A stretch of 64,000 nt of DNA from Aquisalimonas sp. 2447 (lineage in GTDB: Bacteria; Pseudomonadota; Gammaproteobacteria; Nitrococcales; Aquisalimonadaceae). A program made the position numbers and the translations under genes. Positions 51,443 through 60,445 of this stretch are shown piece by piece. The stretch lies in assembly GCF_012044895.1 (NCBI RefSeq), contig NZ_CP050695.1, positions 1,518,501 through 1,582,500 of the forward strand, read 5' to 3'. The notes beneath the pieces were generated by a model. It was not told where the DNA came from. It saw nothing but the letters and a program-made list of their open reading frames with translations, and did not search any database. How positions within the stretch are numbered: position 1 is the stretch's first letter; every line of letters begins with the position of its first letter.

Positions 51443-51760
51443 GTGTGCCGATTGGCTGCCTATACAGGAGAGCTGTTGAGCTTGGAGCAGTTTCTGCTCA
51501 CAGCCTGATCCATCAGGCGCACGCGCCGCAGGAGACTCTCTCGGCAACAGTCAACGCTGACGGGATCGGCTTTGGCTGGTATCCGGACGACAAGCAACCC
51601 GCCGTGTACCGGAGCCTGTTGCCGGCGTGGGCAGATCCCAATCTCGGGAGTCTTGGGCGGTCCCTGCAGAGTCGCACCTGGTTGGGAAACGTGCGCAGTG
51701 TGACGGATCCACTGTCCAGTGGTTACGCAAACACCCAGCCTTTCAGTGGAGACGGCCGCT
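51443..51760 (+). pseudogene. egtC: egtC-like glutamine amidotransferase remnant
   Basis: The GTG at 51443 starts MCRLAAYTGELLSLEQFLL, with the Cys-2 nucleophile of class II amidotransferases, but this frame stops at 51508. A second frame carries on as HSLIHQAHAPQETLSATVNA, then DGIGFGWYPDD, ADPNLGSLGRSLQSRTW and SGYANTQPF, all matching the EgtC/YafJ type. The two-thirds after this is lost and the sequence changes into egtB-like. EgtC removes glutamate in ergothioneine synthesis; here it is inactive. Confidence 0.7.
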
Positions 51761-52063
51761 GCGTGGGCAGATGCACGACTGCCGCACGAGTTCGAGTGGG
51801 AAGCGGCCGCTGATCTTGGGCTGCTACAGAACATCGGGTATGTATGGGAGTGGTGTTCCAACGCGCTCTCCCCGTATCCCGGCTTTCAAGCCTTTCCCTA
51901 TGATCGCTACTCCACGCCGTGGTTCGACGATCACCACTTGGTTCTGCGCGGAGGCAGCCTCTATACCGATCCTGGATTGCGACGCAACTCGTTCCGTAAC
52001 TTCTTTGAACCCCACGTCCGGCACCATTTCGGCGGGCTGCGGCTCGCGTTTGATCGGTGTTGA
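51750..52063 (+). pseudogene. egtB: egtB-like C-terminal remnant
   Basis: About 100 residues match the last part of an EgtB/formylglycine-generating-enzyme-like domain: AAAWADARLPHEFEWEAAA, NIGYVWEWCSNAL, YSTPWFDDHHLVLRGGSLY and FFEPHVRHHFGGLRLAF. It is fused directly to the egtC piece, so a deletion joined the start of one gene to the end of the other. The N-terminal DinB-like part of EgtB is missing. Confidence 0.7.
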
Positions 52064-52136
52064 CGTCCGCTTGGAGACCTCGCGTACATGACAGAAAAGA
52101 TCACGCGCAGGGAATCGGTGTGGTCGTATCCTCGGC

Positions 52137-52239
52137 ATCTCCCAAGATGATCCCAGCGTCGCCACTCGCGTTTTTCAGGGTATCTACCGGAAAGCGCAGA
52201 TCCTGACCCATTTTCCGGAAATCGGGTACCGCTACGAAT
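52137..52239 (+). pseudogene. ParE/RelE-like toxin fragment
   Basis: Translation from 52137 gives ISQDDPSVATRVFQGIYRKA and then QILTHFPEIGYRYES, the middle of a ParE/RelE-type toxin (helix pair and the first strand). No start or end of the gene is recognisable. A relic. Confidence 0.55.
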
Positions 52240-52296
52240 CCCCCTTCATGGCGACGACTCCGGTAGTATTGGGGCGCGCTCAACAGGGAGAGAGGC

Positions 52297-52941
52297 ATGA
52301 GGCATTGGCGGAGCATCTTGCTCGCCGGTCTACTGTTCGTCGGCGTCGGGTTGGCGCTCTGGCAGCCCGTGTCACTGCAGACACTGGTGGAGTTCGGCGA
52401 TGAATATGCCCGCAAGCCCTGGGCCATGGCGGGAAGTGTCGCGTTGCTGGCGGTATTCTTTGCCCTCGCACTCCCCGGCAGTCTGGTGTTCTGGCTGATT
52501 GCCCCGTTCCATCCGCCCTGGGTGGCCGTGCCCATGCTCCTGGCCGGTAGCCTGCCCGGTTGTCTGGGTGCGTATGGCGTTGCCTCCATGCTGGGCCATC
52601 GTCTGCGTGACGCCCGCCGTACCGCCGGAGTGTTGCGGTTCATGCGCAGGCGCACCGATGTACTCTCCCAGTGCGCGCTACGCGTGCTGCCCGGGTTTCC
52701 CCACGCGGTGGTGAACTACGCCGCGGGCATCCTGCGCGTGGGACTGCCCGGCTTCATTGCCGCCGTTGTCATCGGCCTCGGGATCAAGTGGGGGCTTTAC
52801 TCCACCGCCGTCCATGGCGCCGTCGAAGCTGCCCGCGAGGGCGAGGGGATCGGTGCCGGAACCATGGTGCTCATGGGTGTCATCGCGACACTGATGGTCG
52901 GTGCGGCATGGTTACGGCGGCGCCTCGCCCTGTCGGATTGA
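52297..52941 (+). CDS. VTT/TVP38-DedA-type membrane protein
   Basis: 214 residues with several membrane segments: SILLAGLLFVGVGLALW at the start, AGSVALLAVFFALALPGSLV, a segment around VFWLIAPF, GFIAAVVIGLGIKWGLY and MVLMGVIATLMVGAAWL near the end. The middle (GCLGAYGVASMLGHRL then RVLPGFPHAVVNYAAGIL) fits the VTT/SNARE-associated domain of TVP38/TMEM64 proteins, inner-membrane proteins with lipid or undecaprenyl-phosphate transport roles. The start follows AGGGAGAGAG. It converges with the methyltransferase 10 bases away. Confidence 0.75.
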   Translation: MRHWRSILLAGLLFVGVGLALWQPVSLQTLVEFGDEYARKPWAMAGSVALLAVFFALALPGSLVFWLIAPFHPPWVAVPMLLAGSLPGCLGAYGVASMLGHRLRDARRTAGVLRFMRRRTDVLSQCALRVLPGFPHAVVNYAAGILRVGLPGFIAAVVIGLGIKWGLYSTAVHGAVEAAREGEGIGAGTMVLMGVIATLMVGAAWLRRRLALSD

Positions 52942-52951
52942 GGCGAGGGCA

Positions 52952-53605
52952 TCAGCCGGGCTGGGCCTTCGTTACCCGGTATGTGCACATCTTGCAGGTG
53001 TTGCCTTCTTCCAGCTGGTATGGGGTATCGTAAAAACTTACCAGCTCCCAGGCGCCAGCCACCTCGAGCTCGAGCATTTTCGCGCGATAGCCGTACTCTT
53101 CGTAGGCACCTTCACGAACAGTGAACACGATCATGCCTCCCGGGCGGGTCACGCGAATCAGTTCGGCGAATGCCTCGCCGGTGATGTGGCCGTAGGTGAA
53201 GGTGCCCGTGCAGACCACTGCGTCGTAGGTGTCGTCGGCCATGGGCAGGGGCTGCGTCATGTCGGCCTGCAGCAGCGCGCGGTAGATCTGCTTGGCCTGT
53301 GCCTGGTCCAGCATGTCCTGGGAGTAGTCCAGCCCATCAACGGTCTGGTAGCCGAGCTTCACCAGTTCCTCACCCACCAGGCCCGTCCCGCTACCCGCAT
53401 CGAGGATGATCGCGTCGTGGTTGCCGCCCAGGGCCTGATCCAGCGCCTTGGCGCTGGTGACGTGGGCCACATAGCCGAAACGGTCCACCAGGTCGCTGTC
53501 ATATTCGCTTGCCCATGCCTGGTAGGCCTGCATCAGCTGCTCGTGGTCATCCGCCGTATAGACCTTGTTGAGAATCTCGGTTTTGGTGATGTCCTGATCG
53601 GTCAT
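52952..53605 (-). CDS. Class I SAM-dependent methyltransferase
   Basis: 217 residues. The AdoMet-binding motif I is ILDAGSGTGLVGEEL (about residue 93), followed by VDGLDYSQDMLDQA (acidic residue for the ribose), DAVVCTGTFTYGHI and VTRPGGMIVF. This is a Methyltransf_11/25-type small-molecule or protein methyltransferase. The target is unknown. It reads away from recC, with a shared intergenic region of about 145 bases. Confidence 0.82.
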   Translation of the reverse strand: MTDQDITKTEILNKVYTADDHEQLMQAYQAWASEYDSDLVDRFGYVAHVTSAKALDQALGGNHDAIILDAGSGTGLVGEELVKLGYQTVDGLDYSQDMLDQAQAKQIYRALLQADMTQPLPMADDTYDAVVCTGTFTYGHITGEAFAELIRVTRPGGMIVFTVREGAYEEYGYRAKMLELEVAGAWELVSFYDTPYQLEEGNTCKMCTYRVTKAQPG

Positions 53606-53751
53606 GGTGCTCCGGTCCGGGTGGCTTGCGACTGGACCTCACTATACCAATGCCCCAGCTGCCCCGCCTAAGGTTGCCCCCTGGCCCATGACTATCGGGA
53701 ATGTCACAGTAATGCCCAACGGAGTACCCGTCGCACAGGAAGGTTCGGCCC

Positions 53752-56700
53752 TTGATCCACACCCTGTTCAGTAACCGTCTGGAGGACCTGGCGGATTCCC
53801 TGGCTGTGCTTCTGGCAGTGCCCACGGGGCACCCGTTGGCCACCCAGCATGTCATGGTGCAGCACCCCGGCATGGGGCACTGGCTGAACATGCGCCTGGC
53901 CGAGCATCCGCAGCACCGCGTAGCCATGAACGTGGACTACCCGCTGCCGGTGGCGCAGATGTGGTCGCTGATCCGGGGTGTGCTCGGCGACCAGCGCGTG
54001 CCGGAGCACTCCCCCTACGAGCGGGAGGTGGTTGCCTGGCGGCTGTACGACCTGCTGGCCAGTGACAAGGTGACCGGGGATAACGCCTTCACCGAACCCA
54101 ACCGCTACTGGCAGCAGCAGGCGCAGCGCCAGCAGGCCCTACGTCGGTTCGAACTGGCCGAGGAAGTGGCCGATCTGTTCGAGCAGTATCTAATGTACCG
54201 CCCGGACTGGATTCAGCGCTGGGACCGCGGTGAGGAAACCCACTGGCAAGCCCGGCTGTGGCGGTTGCTCACCGCCGATGCCCCGGATCACCCGGTGCGG
54301 CTGCTACGCGATGCCGAGCAGGGGCTGGACCGGCCGCAGGGTGTTCTGCCAGATGTCCTGTTCGTCTTCGGCATCAACAGCGTGGCGCCGCTGTGGCTGG
54401 ATTTCATGCGCGCCCTGTCCGACCGCGCCAGTGTGGATTTCTACGTCTTCTGCCTGAACCCCACCAATGAATACGCCGGCGACTTGACCACCGAGAAGCG
54501 TGCCGCCCGTCTGCGCGCCCGCTGGCTGGACGCCCACGACCCGGAGGCTCTGGCCCTGGACGTGGGCAATCCGCTCATCGGCAGTCTCGGCCAGCAGGGT
54601 CAGATGTTCATTCGCCAGCTGACGGCGCGGTCGGACCACGAGACCCAGCTGTACCGTCACCCGCTGGGCGAGAACGGCGCGGGCGGTTTGCTGCACCGGC
54701 TGCAGGCCGACCTGCTGGAACTCGTGGACGGCCGCGATGGCGGGGGGCATGCGGGCGCTGACGACAGAGTCGAGATTGTCAGTGCCCACAGTGCTTTGCG
54801 GGAAGTGCAGGGTCTCCACGACTGGCTGTTGCACCAGTTCAACGACGACCCCACGCTCACGCCCAAGGACGTGCTGGTGATGTGCCCCAACGTGGAGGAC
54901 TACGCTCCCTTCGTCGAGGCGGTGTTTGCACGGCGCTTTGACGACCTGGCCGAGACGGTGCCGCCACTGCCAAGCTCCATCGCCGACCGCACCCTGCGCG
55001 ATGCCGACGCCACGGTGGCCACGTTCCTGGACATGCTCACGCTGCCCGATGCCCGCTTCCAGGTCAGTCAGGTCCTTGGCTGGCTACAGGTGGACGCAGT
55101 GCGCGAGCGCCTTGGCCTGAGTCACGACGATCTGGAACGGATTGCCGACTGGCTGGATGCCGCCGCGGTGCACTGGGGCCTGGACGCCGGGCACAAGAGC
55201 CAGTGGACCGGTGAGGGCGGCAGTGACCGTTTCACCTGGAGCCAGGGACTCGAACGGTTGCTGCTGGGCTTCGCCTGGGGGGATCAGGAAGCGGTCGTCG
55301 GTGATCGCCTCCTGCTGCCCCAGGTGGAAGGCGGGGACGCCGTGGTGCTGGGCAAGCTGATGGCGTTCATCCGCGAGCTTCGTGATCTCACCCGCGATCT
55401 GCGCAAGCCGCGCAGCGTGGGCGACTGGCAGGCATTCCTGGAAGAGCGGTTGCGCCAGGCGCTGTTCGCCGCCGGCCGGGACTTCGACCCGGCCCATGAC
55501 GACCTGCGCGCCTGCATCCGCGAATTCGGTGAGAACGCCCGCCGTGCCGGTCTGCAGGGCAACCTGCCGCTGGAGGTGGTCCGGCGGGTGATCGAGAACG
55601 CCCTGGCGACCCCGGCGCGTACCGGGCGGCAGTTTCTCACCGGCCAGATCACCGTGTGTTCCATGGTGCCCATGCGCTCGATTCCCTTCCGGGTGATCGC
55701 GGTCCTCGGGCTCAACGATGGCGAGTTCCCGCGGCAACGCCCGCCGCTGGGTTTCGATCTCATGGCCGAAGACGGCCCCCGCGCCGGGGATCGCTCGCGG
55801 CGCGGCGACGACCGCTACCTGTTCCTGGAGGCACTGGTCTCCGCCCGGGACCGGCTCTACCTGAGCTACCAGGGCCGCGACGTGCGCACCAATACCGAGA
55901 AGCAGCCTTCCCTGGTGCTGGGTGAGCTCATGCACTATCTGGACGGATGCTCGGGGTGGTCCCGGGGGCACGTCCGGGAGCTGCCGCTGCAGCCTTTCAG
56001 CGAGGCCAATTTCAGCGGCGACTGGCCCGGGTTCGATGCGTACTGGCTGGCACTGGCGCGGCGGCGCGAGCCCAGGCAGAAGGTGGCAAGCCTTGAGGAA
56101 CCGGAGTGGCCGGAGAGCGTGGCACTGGAGGACCTCGCCCGGGCGCTGGAAAACCCGGCGCGCCATTTCGCCCGCACCCGCCTGCAGCTCTACCTGGACG
56201 ACGCCGGGGACGCGATGCCGGACGACGCCGAGCCCTTTGACCCGGACCATCTCGACCGCTACCGGCTCCAGCACGCCGTGATCGAGGGCGTCCTGTGCGG
56301 TGAGCCCCGGGCGGCGGAGCGGGCGCGCCAGCATTTCCACCTCTCCGGCGCGGCCCCGGAACACCCGCTGGTGGACGACCAGCTGGACGAGTGGCAGTCC
56401 CAGGCGGAGCTGTTCACCGGCTGCCTGCAGCGCGCCGGGGCAGCCGGGATGACGCGACAGGCCGTGAGCGTGACCGAGGCCGGCCTCACCCTGGAAGCGG
56501 AACTGCCCGTGACCAGTAACGGTGATCTCCTGTTCTGGCGCCTGGCCAGCCCGCGCGGCCGGGACTGGTTGCGCCTGTGGCTGTACCACCTGGTGGCCAA
56601 TGCCCGGCAACCAGCCGCCACCCAGGGGTGTTTCCGGGGGAAGCAGACCGAACAGGTTCGCCACATCGCGTTCGCGCCGCTGGAGCCGGCGCAAGCCCGG

Positions 56701-56994
56701 GATCACCTGGGCACCTGGGTCCGCTTCTGGGCGGCGAGCCGGTGCGAGCCCTCGCCGTGCCATGCGGATCTGGGCGTGACCATGGTGGCGGACGATTACA
56801 GACCCTCCCAGTTCGCCGGCCTGTGGAACGACGAATACCAGGGGCGGGGCGTCGGTCGGGATGCGTACATGGCCTGGTTCTGGCCGCATCCGCCGGAGCA
56901 GGGCGCACTGCTGGATGCGCTGCAGCCGCTGTACGGCCCCATGCTGCAGCAGGCCGAGATCGAGGACGCTCCCCTGGAGGTGGCCGATGACTGA
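53752..56994 (+). CDS. recC: RecBCD exonuclease V subunit RecC
   Basis: 1080 residues from a TTG with AGGAAGG upstream. The start (IHTLFSNRLEDLADSLAVLL) and the block VMVQHPGMGHWLNMRLAE are diagnostic of RecC. The protein has the inactive helicase and nuclease folds that recognise Chi and feed strands to RecB and RecD. Length is close to E. coli RecC. The stop overlaps recB by eight bases, so the three rec genes are translated together. RecBCD repairs double-strand breaks and degrades phage DNA. Confidence 0.93.
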   Translation: MIHTLFSNRLEDLADSLAVLLAVPTGHPLATQHVMVQHPGMGHWLNMRLAEHPQHRVAMNVDYPLPVAQMWSLIRGVLGDQRVPEHSPYEREVVAWRLYDLLASDKVTGDNAFTEPNRYWQQQAQRQQALRRFELAEEVADLFEQYLMYRPDWIQRWDRGEETHWQARLWRLLTADAPDHPVRLLRDAEQGLDRPQGVLPDVLFVFGINSVAPLWLDFMRALSDRASVDFYVFCLNPTNEYAGDLTTEKRAARLRARWLDAHDPEALALDVGNPLIGSLGQQGQMFIRQLTARSDHETQLYRHPLGENGAGGLLHRLQADLLELVDGRDGGGHAGADDRVEIVSAHSALREVQGLHDWLLHQFNDDPTLTPKDVLVMCPNVEDYAPFVEAVFARRFDDLAETVPPLPSSIADRTLRDADATVATFLDMLTLPDARFQVSQVLGWLQVDAVRERLGLSHDDLERIADWLDAAAVHWGLDAGHKSQWTGEGGSDRFTWSQGLERLLLGFAWGDQEAVVGDRLLLPQVEGGDAVVLGKLMAFIRELRDLTRDLRKPRSVGDWQAFLEERLRQALFAAGRDFDPAHDDLRACIREFGENARRAGLQGNLPLEVVRRVIENALATPARTGRQFLTGQITVCSMVPMRSIPFRVIAVLGLNDGEFPRQRPPLGFDLMAEDGPRAGDRSRRGDDRYLFLEALVSARDRLYLSYQGRDVRTNTEKQPSLVLGELMHYLDGCSGWSRGHVRELPLQPFSEANFSGDWPGFDAYWLALARRREPRQKVASLEEPEWPESVALEDLARALENPARHFARTRLQLYLDDAGDAMPDDAEPFDPDHLDRYRLQHAVIEGVLCGEPRAAERARQHFHLSGAAPEHPLVDDQLDEWQSQAELFTGCLQRAGAAGMTRQAVSVTEAGLTLEAELPVTSNGDLLFWRLASPRGRDWLRLWLYHLVANARQPAATQGCFRGKQTEQVRHIAFAPLEPAQARDHLGTWVRFWAASRCEPSPCHADLGVTMVADDYRPSQFAGLWNDEYQGRGVGRDAYMAWFWPHPPEQGALLDALQPLYGPMLQQAEIEDAPLEVADD

Positions 56995-59900
56995 CCTCCA
57001 GCCAAAGCCCCTGGATGCCGCCGCGCTGCCGCTGCGGGACCGCCACCTGATCGAGGCCAGCGCCGGCACGGGCAAGACGTTCAACATCACCCGCATCTAC
57101 CTGCGGCTGCTGCTGGAGCGCGAACTGCCTGTGGAGCGCATTCTGGTGATGACGTTCACCCGCGCGGCCACCGCGGAGCTGAAGGGACGTCTCGGGCGGG
57201 AGATGCAGACCGCCCACGACCAGTGGGGATCATTCCAGGACCCGTTCTACCGGCAGCTGCAGGAGACCGTCCCCGCCGAACGTGCCCGGGCCCTGCTGCA
57301 ACAGGCCCTGCTGTGGCTGGATGAAGCGGCCATCTACACCATCCACGGCTTCTGCCGGCGGGCACTGACCCAGCAGGCCTTCGCCAGCCGCATCAGCTTC
57401 CGCGCTGACCTGGAGTCCGATACCAGCGAACTGCTTACCGAGGCCCTGCAGGACTGGTACCGCATCCAGGCCCGTTTGTCGTCGTTCCGGGAGCTCTACG
57501 CCTACTACCCCACACCCGAGCACTTCGCCGCCGCTTGGGGCAGGGAGGTGACCGGCGGTGATGGCATTCCCGAGCCGGAGCCGGTGGATCCTGCACCGGC
57601 CTGGGAGGCCTTCCGCCGCGCCTGGCCAGAGGAGTCGGCGGCGTTTCATCGCACCCATGTCGGCAATCGCAGAAAACCGGAAATCCGGGCCGACTGGGAA
57701 GCGCGCTTCGAGGAATTGCAGGCCCTGAGCCAGCAGCCCTGGCCGGGAGAGGTGCCGGAGATCTTCGACGGCCCCTTCATTAACACGGTACTGGACGAAA
57801 AAAAGAAGGACGCCACGCCGGTCCTCGCCGAACTGGCCGTGACCCTGCAGGGCCTGGACCGCTACCGCCGGGCCTGGTGGGCGTGGCAGGGCATTACCTA
57901 CGCCCGGGGACACCTGGCAAGCAGCAAGGACCGGCTGGATCAGCTGGACTTCAACGACCTGATCCGCATCCTCCGCGAGCGCCTGCAGGACACCGCCGCA
58001 GGGGACGCCTTGGCGGGCAAGCTGCTGGAGCAGTTCCCTGCGGCCCTGGTGGATGAATTCCAGGACACCGACCCGGACCAGTACGCCATCCTGCGTGCCA
58101 TCTACCAGCGCCAGGGCGCCGGCGATGCCTTCCTGTGCATGATCGGCGACCCCAAGCAGGCCATCTACGGCTTCCGGGGCGGCGACGTGTTCGCCTATCT
58201 CAAGGCGCGCGCGGACGCCAGCCACTACTGGGTCATGGACACCAACTATCGCTCCGCCGCCGAGGTGATCCAGGGCTACAACCGGCTGTTCCACGGCCGG
58301 CCCCTGGACGACGTCGACGGTGGCGACGTGTTCGGTTTCGGCATCCGCTACGCGCCGGTGGCGGTGGGCCGCCCGAACCTCCCCGGCCTCAACGATCCGG
58401 CCGGGCGGTCCGGGTTCCAGTGGTGCCTGCTGGGCGCCGAACCGGACGGGAACGGCAAGGTGACGCCATTCAACAAGGCCGCCCAGCACCGGCTTGCGGA
58501 CTGGAGTGCCCGGGAGATCGGCCGCCTGCTGGCCGAGGCGCAGGTGCGCGAGCACGAGGACGCGGCCGAGCGCCCGGTGCGCCCCGGCGACGTGGCCATC
58601 CTGGTGCGCGACCGCCACGAAGCCGAGGTCATGCAGCAGGCACTACGCGCCCACGGCCTGAACGCCGTCTACCTCAGCGCCCGGGACAACGTGCTGGCGA
58701 GTCCGGAGGCAGAGACGCTTTACACGGCTCTGGGCGGCATTCTTGACCTGGAGGATGACCGCGCCCTGGTGGCGGCGTTGGCCACGCCCTGGTTCGGCTA
58801 CGACACCCTGGCACTGCATCGGCTGCAACAGGATGAACACGCCTGGGCGCGGGCCCTGGATGCCGTCCACGATCTGCGGCATCGGTGGCAGCAGCAGGGC
58901 TTCATGAGCATGGCCCTGCGACTGCTCCAGCGCCACGCCCATCCCGACCCGGACCGCCATGAGCGGCTGCTGACCAACAGCATCCATCTGCTTGAGCTGT
59001 TGCAGGAGGCCGGTCAGCAGCACCGTCAGCCCCGGGCCCTGTTGCACTGGTTCCGGCAGGCCCGGGAGGAGGCCGGCAATGGCAGCGGCGGCGAAGCGGC
59101 GCAGCTGCGCCTGGAGAACGACGCCAATCTGGTGCAGGTGATCACCCTGCACGGCGCCAAGGGGCTGGAGTACCCGGTGGTGTTTCTGCCCTTCGTGAGC
59201 TTCGGCAAGTCCCCCCGCGGCGAGCCCCTGCTGGTGCGCTACCACGACCGTTCCGATTTCAGCGTGCGCCAGGTCCTCAACCCGGACCAGCGCGAGCAGG
59301 CGTGGTACCTGGAAGAGCAGGCGGCGGAAGAGATCCGCCTGCTCTACGTGGGTGCCACCCGTGGCGAGCGCCGGGTGTACCTGGGGGCCGCCGAGTTCCG
59401 GAGCTTCACTGATTCGCCCCTGGCCCGCTGCACCGGCGCCGACAGCTTTGGCGCCCTGGCGGCAAAGGTGGAACAACATCGCGAGGAGGGGGCCGCCGGG
59501 GTGCTGGATATCGCCACGGATGTGCCGGATGCAGGCGGTGTGCCGGCGGGCGACAGCCCGACACCCCCGCGTGCGGCCACCTTCACCGGCCGCATCGAGC
59601 GGGACTGGTGGCTCAGTTCCTTCTCGGCCCTGACCCGCAATGTCCGCCATGGTGGACTGGCCACGCCTGACCGCGATCACGACGATGACATCGGCGAGGC
59701 CGTGGCCGCCGAGGGGCCGTCCCTTCGATTCACCCTGGAGCGGGGCGCCGAGGCGGGCAACCTGCTTCACGACATCCTGGAATGGCTGGATTTCCAGGCG
59801 CCCGACTTTGATGCGGCGCTGAACCGGGCGGCGGATCGCCACCCGGCACTCACGGCGCCCCGGGAACAACGGCTGCCGGCCCTGCGCCGATGGCTCGAAG

Positions 59901-60445
59901 AAGTGATCGCCACGCCGCTGCCCGGCGGCGCGACCCTGGGCCATCTTCCCTGGACCGAGACCCTGCGGGAGAGCGCTTTCTACTTCCCCATGAATGGCGG
60001 TCGCGCCCGCGGCCGCCTGGGCCAGATTCTGGCCCGGCACCGCGGGCGTGACGATCTGGTGCTGCCGGAGCCGGCCACGCTCAAGGGCATGCTCCACGGC
60101 TACATCGACCTGGTGTACCACTGGCAGGGCCGGTACTACGTGGTGGACTACAAGTCCACCTACCTGGGGCGGCGGTTCGAGGACTATTGCGATCCCCAGC
60201 TCACCGAGAACGTGCAGCACAGTTACTACGATCTGCAGTACCTGCTCTACGGGCTGGCCCTGCACCGCTACCTGCGCGCACGACTGACGGACTACGACCC
60301 CCAGCGCCACCTGGGCGGGGTGCAGTACCTGTATCTGCGCGGCATGGCGCCGGAAGCACCCGGCGGCGTCTACCACCGGCCCGCGGACGTGCTCGCCATC
60401 CAGGCTCTGGATCGCCTGTTCGCCGGCGAGGAGGCGACGGCATGA
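56987..60445 (+). CDS. recB: RecBCD exonuclease V subunit RecB
   Basis: 1152 residues from the ATG at 56987 (MTDLQPKPLDAAALPLRDRH). SF1 motifs: LIEASAGTGKTFNITR (about residue 21), FTRAATAELKGRL, VDEFQDTDPDQYAIL (about 355), MIGDPKQAIYGFRGGD and VITLHGAKGLEYPVVFLP (about 720). The C-terminal nuclease shows GMLHGYIDLVYHW and YVVDYKSTYLG (about 1025-1065), the Asp and Lys that bind Mg2+. It is the 3'-5' helicase and sole nuclease of RecBCD. It overlaps both recC and recD. Confidence 0.95.
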   Translation: MTDLQPKPLDAAALPLRDRHLIEASAGTGKTFNITRIYLRLLLERELPVERILVMTFTRAATAELKGRLGREMQTAHDQWGSFQDPFYRQLQETVPAERARALLQQALLWLDEAAIYTIHGFCRRALTQQAFASRISFRADLESDTSELLTEALQDWYRIQARLSSFRELYAYYPTPEHFAAAWGREVTGGDGIPEPEPVDPAPAWEAFRRAWPEESAAFHRTHVGNRRKPEIRADWEARFEELQALSQQPWPGEVPEIFDGPFINTVLDEKKKDATPVLAELAVTLQGLDRYRRAWWAWQGITYARGHLASSKDRLDQLDFNDLIRILRERLQDTAAGDALAGKLLEQFPAALVDEFQDTDPDQYAILRAIYQRQGAGDAFLCMIGDPKQAIYGFRGGDVFAYLKARADASHYWVMDTNYRSAAEVIQGYNRLFHGRPLDDVDGGDVFGFGIRYAPVAVGRPNLPGLNDPAGRSGFQWCLLGAEPDGNGKVTPFNKAAQHRLADWSAREIGRLLAEAQVREHEDAAERPVRPGDVAILVRDRHEAEVMQQALRAHGLNAVYLSARDNVLASPEAETLYTALGGILDLEDDRALVAALATPWFGYDTLALHRLQQDEHAWARALDAVHDLRHRWQQQGFMSMALRLLQRHAHPDPDRHERLLTNSIHLLELLQEAGQQHRQPRALLHWFRQAREEAGNGSGGEAAQLRLENDANLVQVITLHGAKGLEYPVVFLPFVSFGKSPRGEPLLVRYHDRSDFSVRQVLNPDQREQAWYLEEQAAEEIRLLYVGATRGERRVYLGAAEFRSFTDSPLARCTGADSFGALAAKVEQHREEGAAGVLDIATDVPDAGGVPAGDSPTPPRAATFTGRIERDWWLSSFSALTRNVRHGGLATPDRDHDDDIGEAVAAEGPSLRFTLERGAEAGNLLHDILEWLDFQAPDFDAALNRAADRHPALTAPREQRLPALRRWLEEVIATPLPGGATLGHLPWTETLRESAFYFPMNGGRARGRLGQILARHRGRDDLVLPEPATLKGMLHGYIDLVYHWQGRYYVVDYKSTYLGRRFEDYCDPQLTENVQHSYYDLQYLLYGLALHRYLRARLTDYDPQRHLGGVQYLYLRGMAPEAPGGVYHRPADVLAIQALDRLFAGEEATA

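Noticed and set aside
55084..57096. Long minus-strand frames inside recC, recB and recD
   Set aside because: High G+C genes produce long antisense frames; the sense genes have all family motifs.
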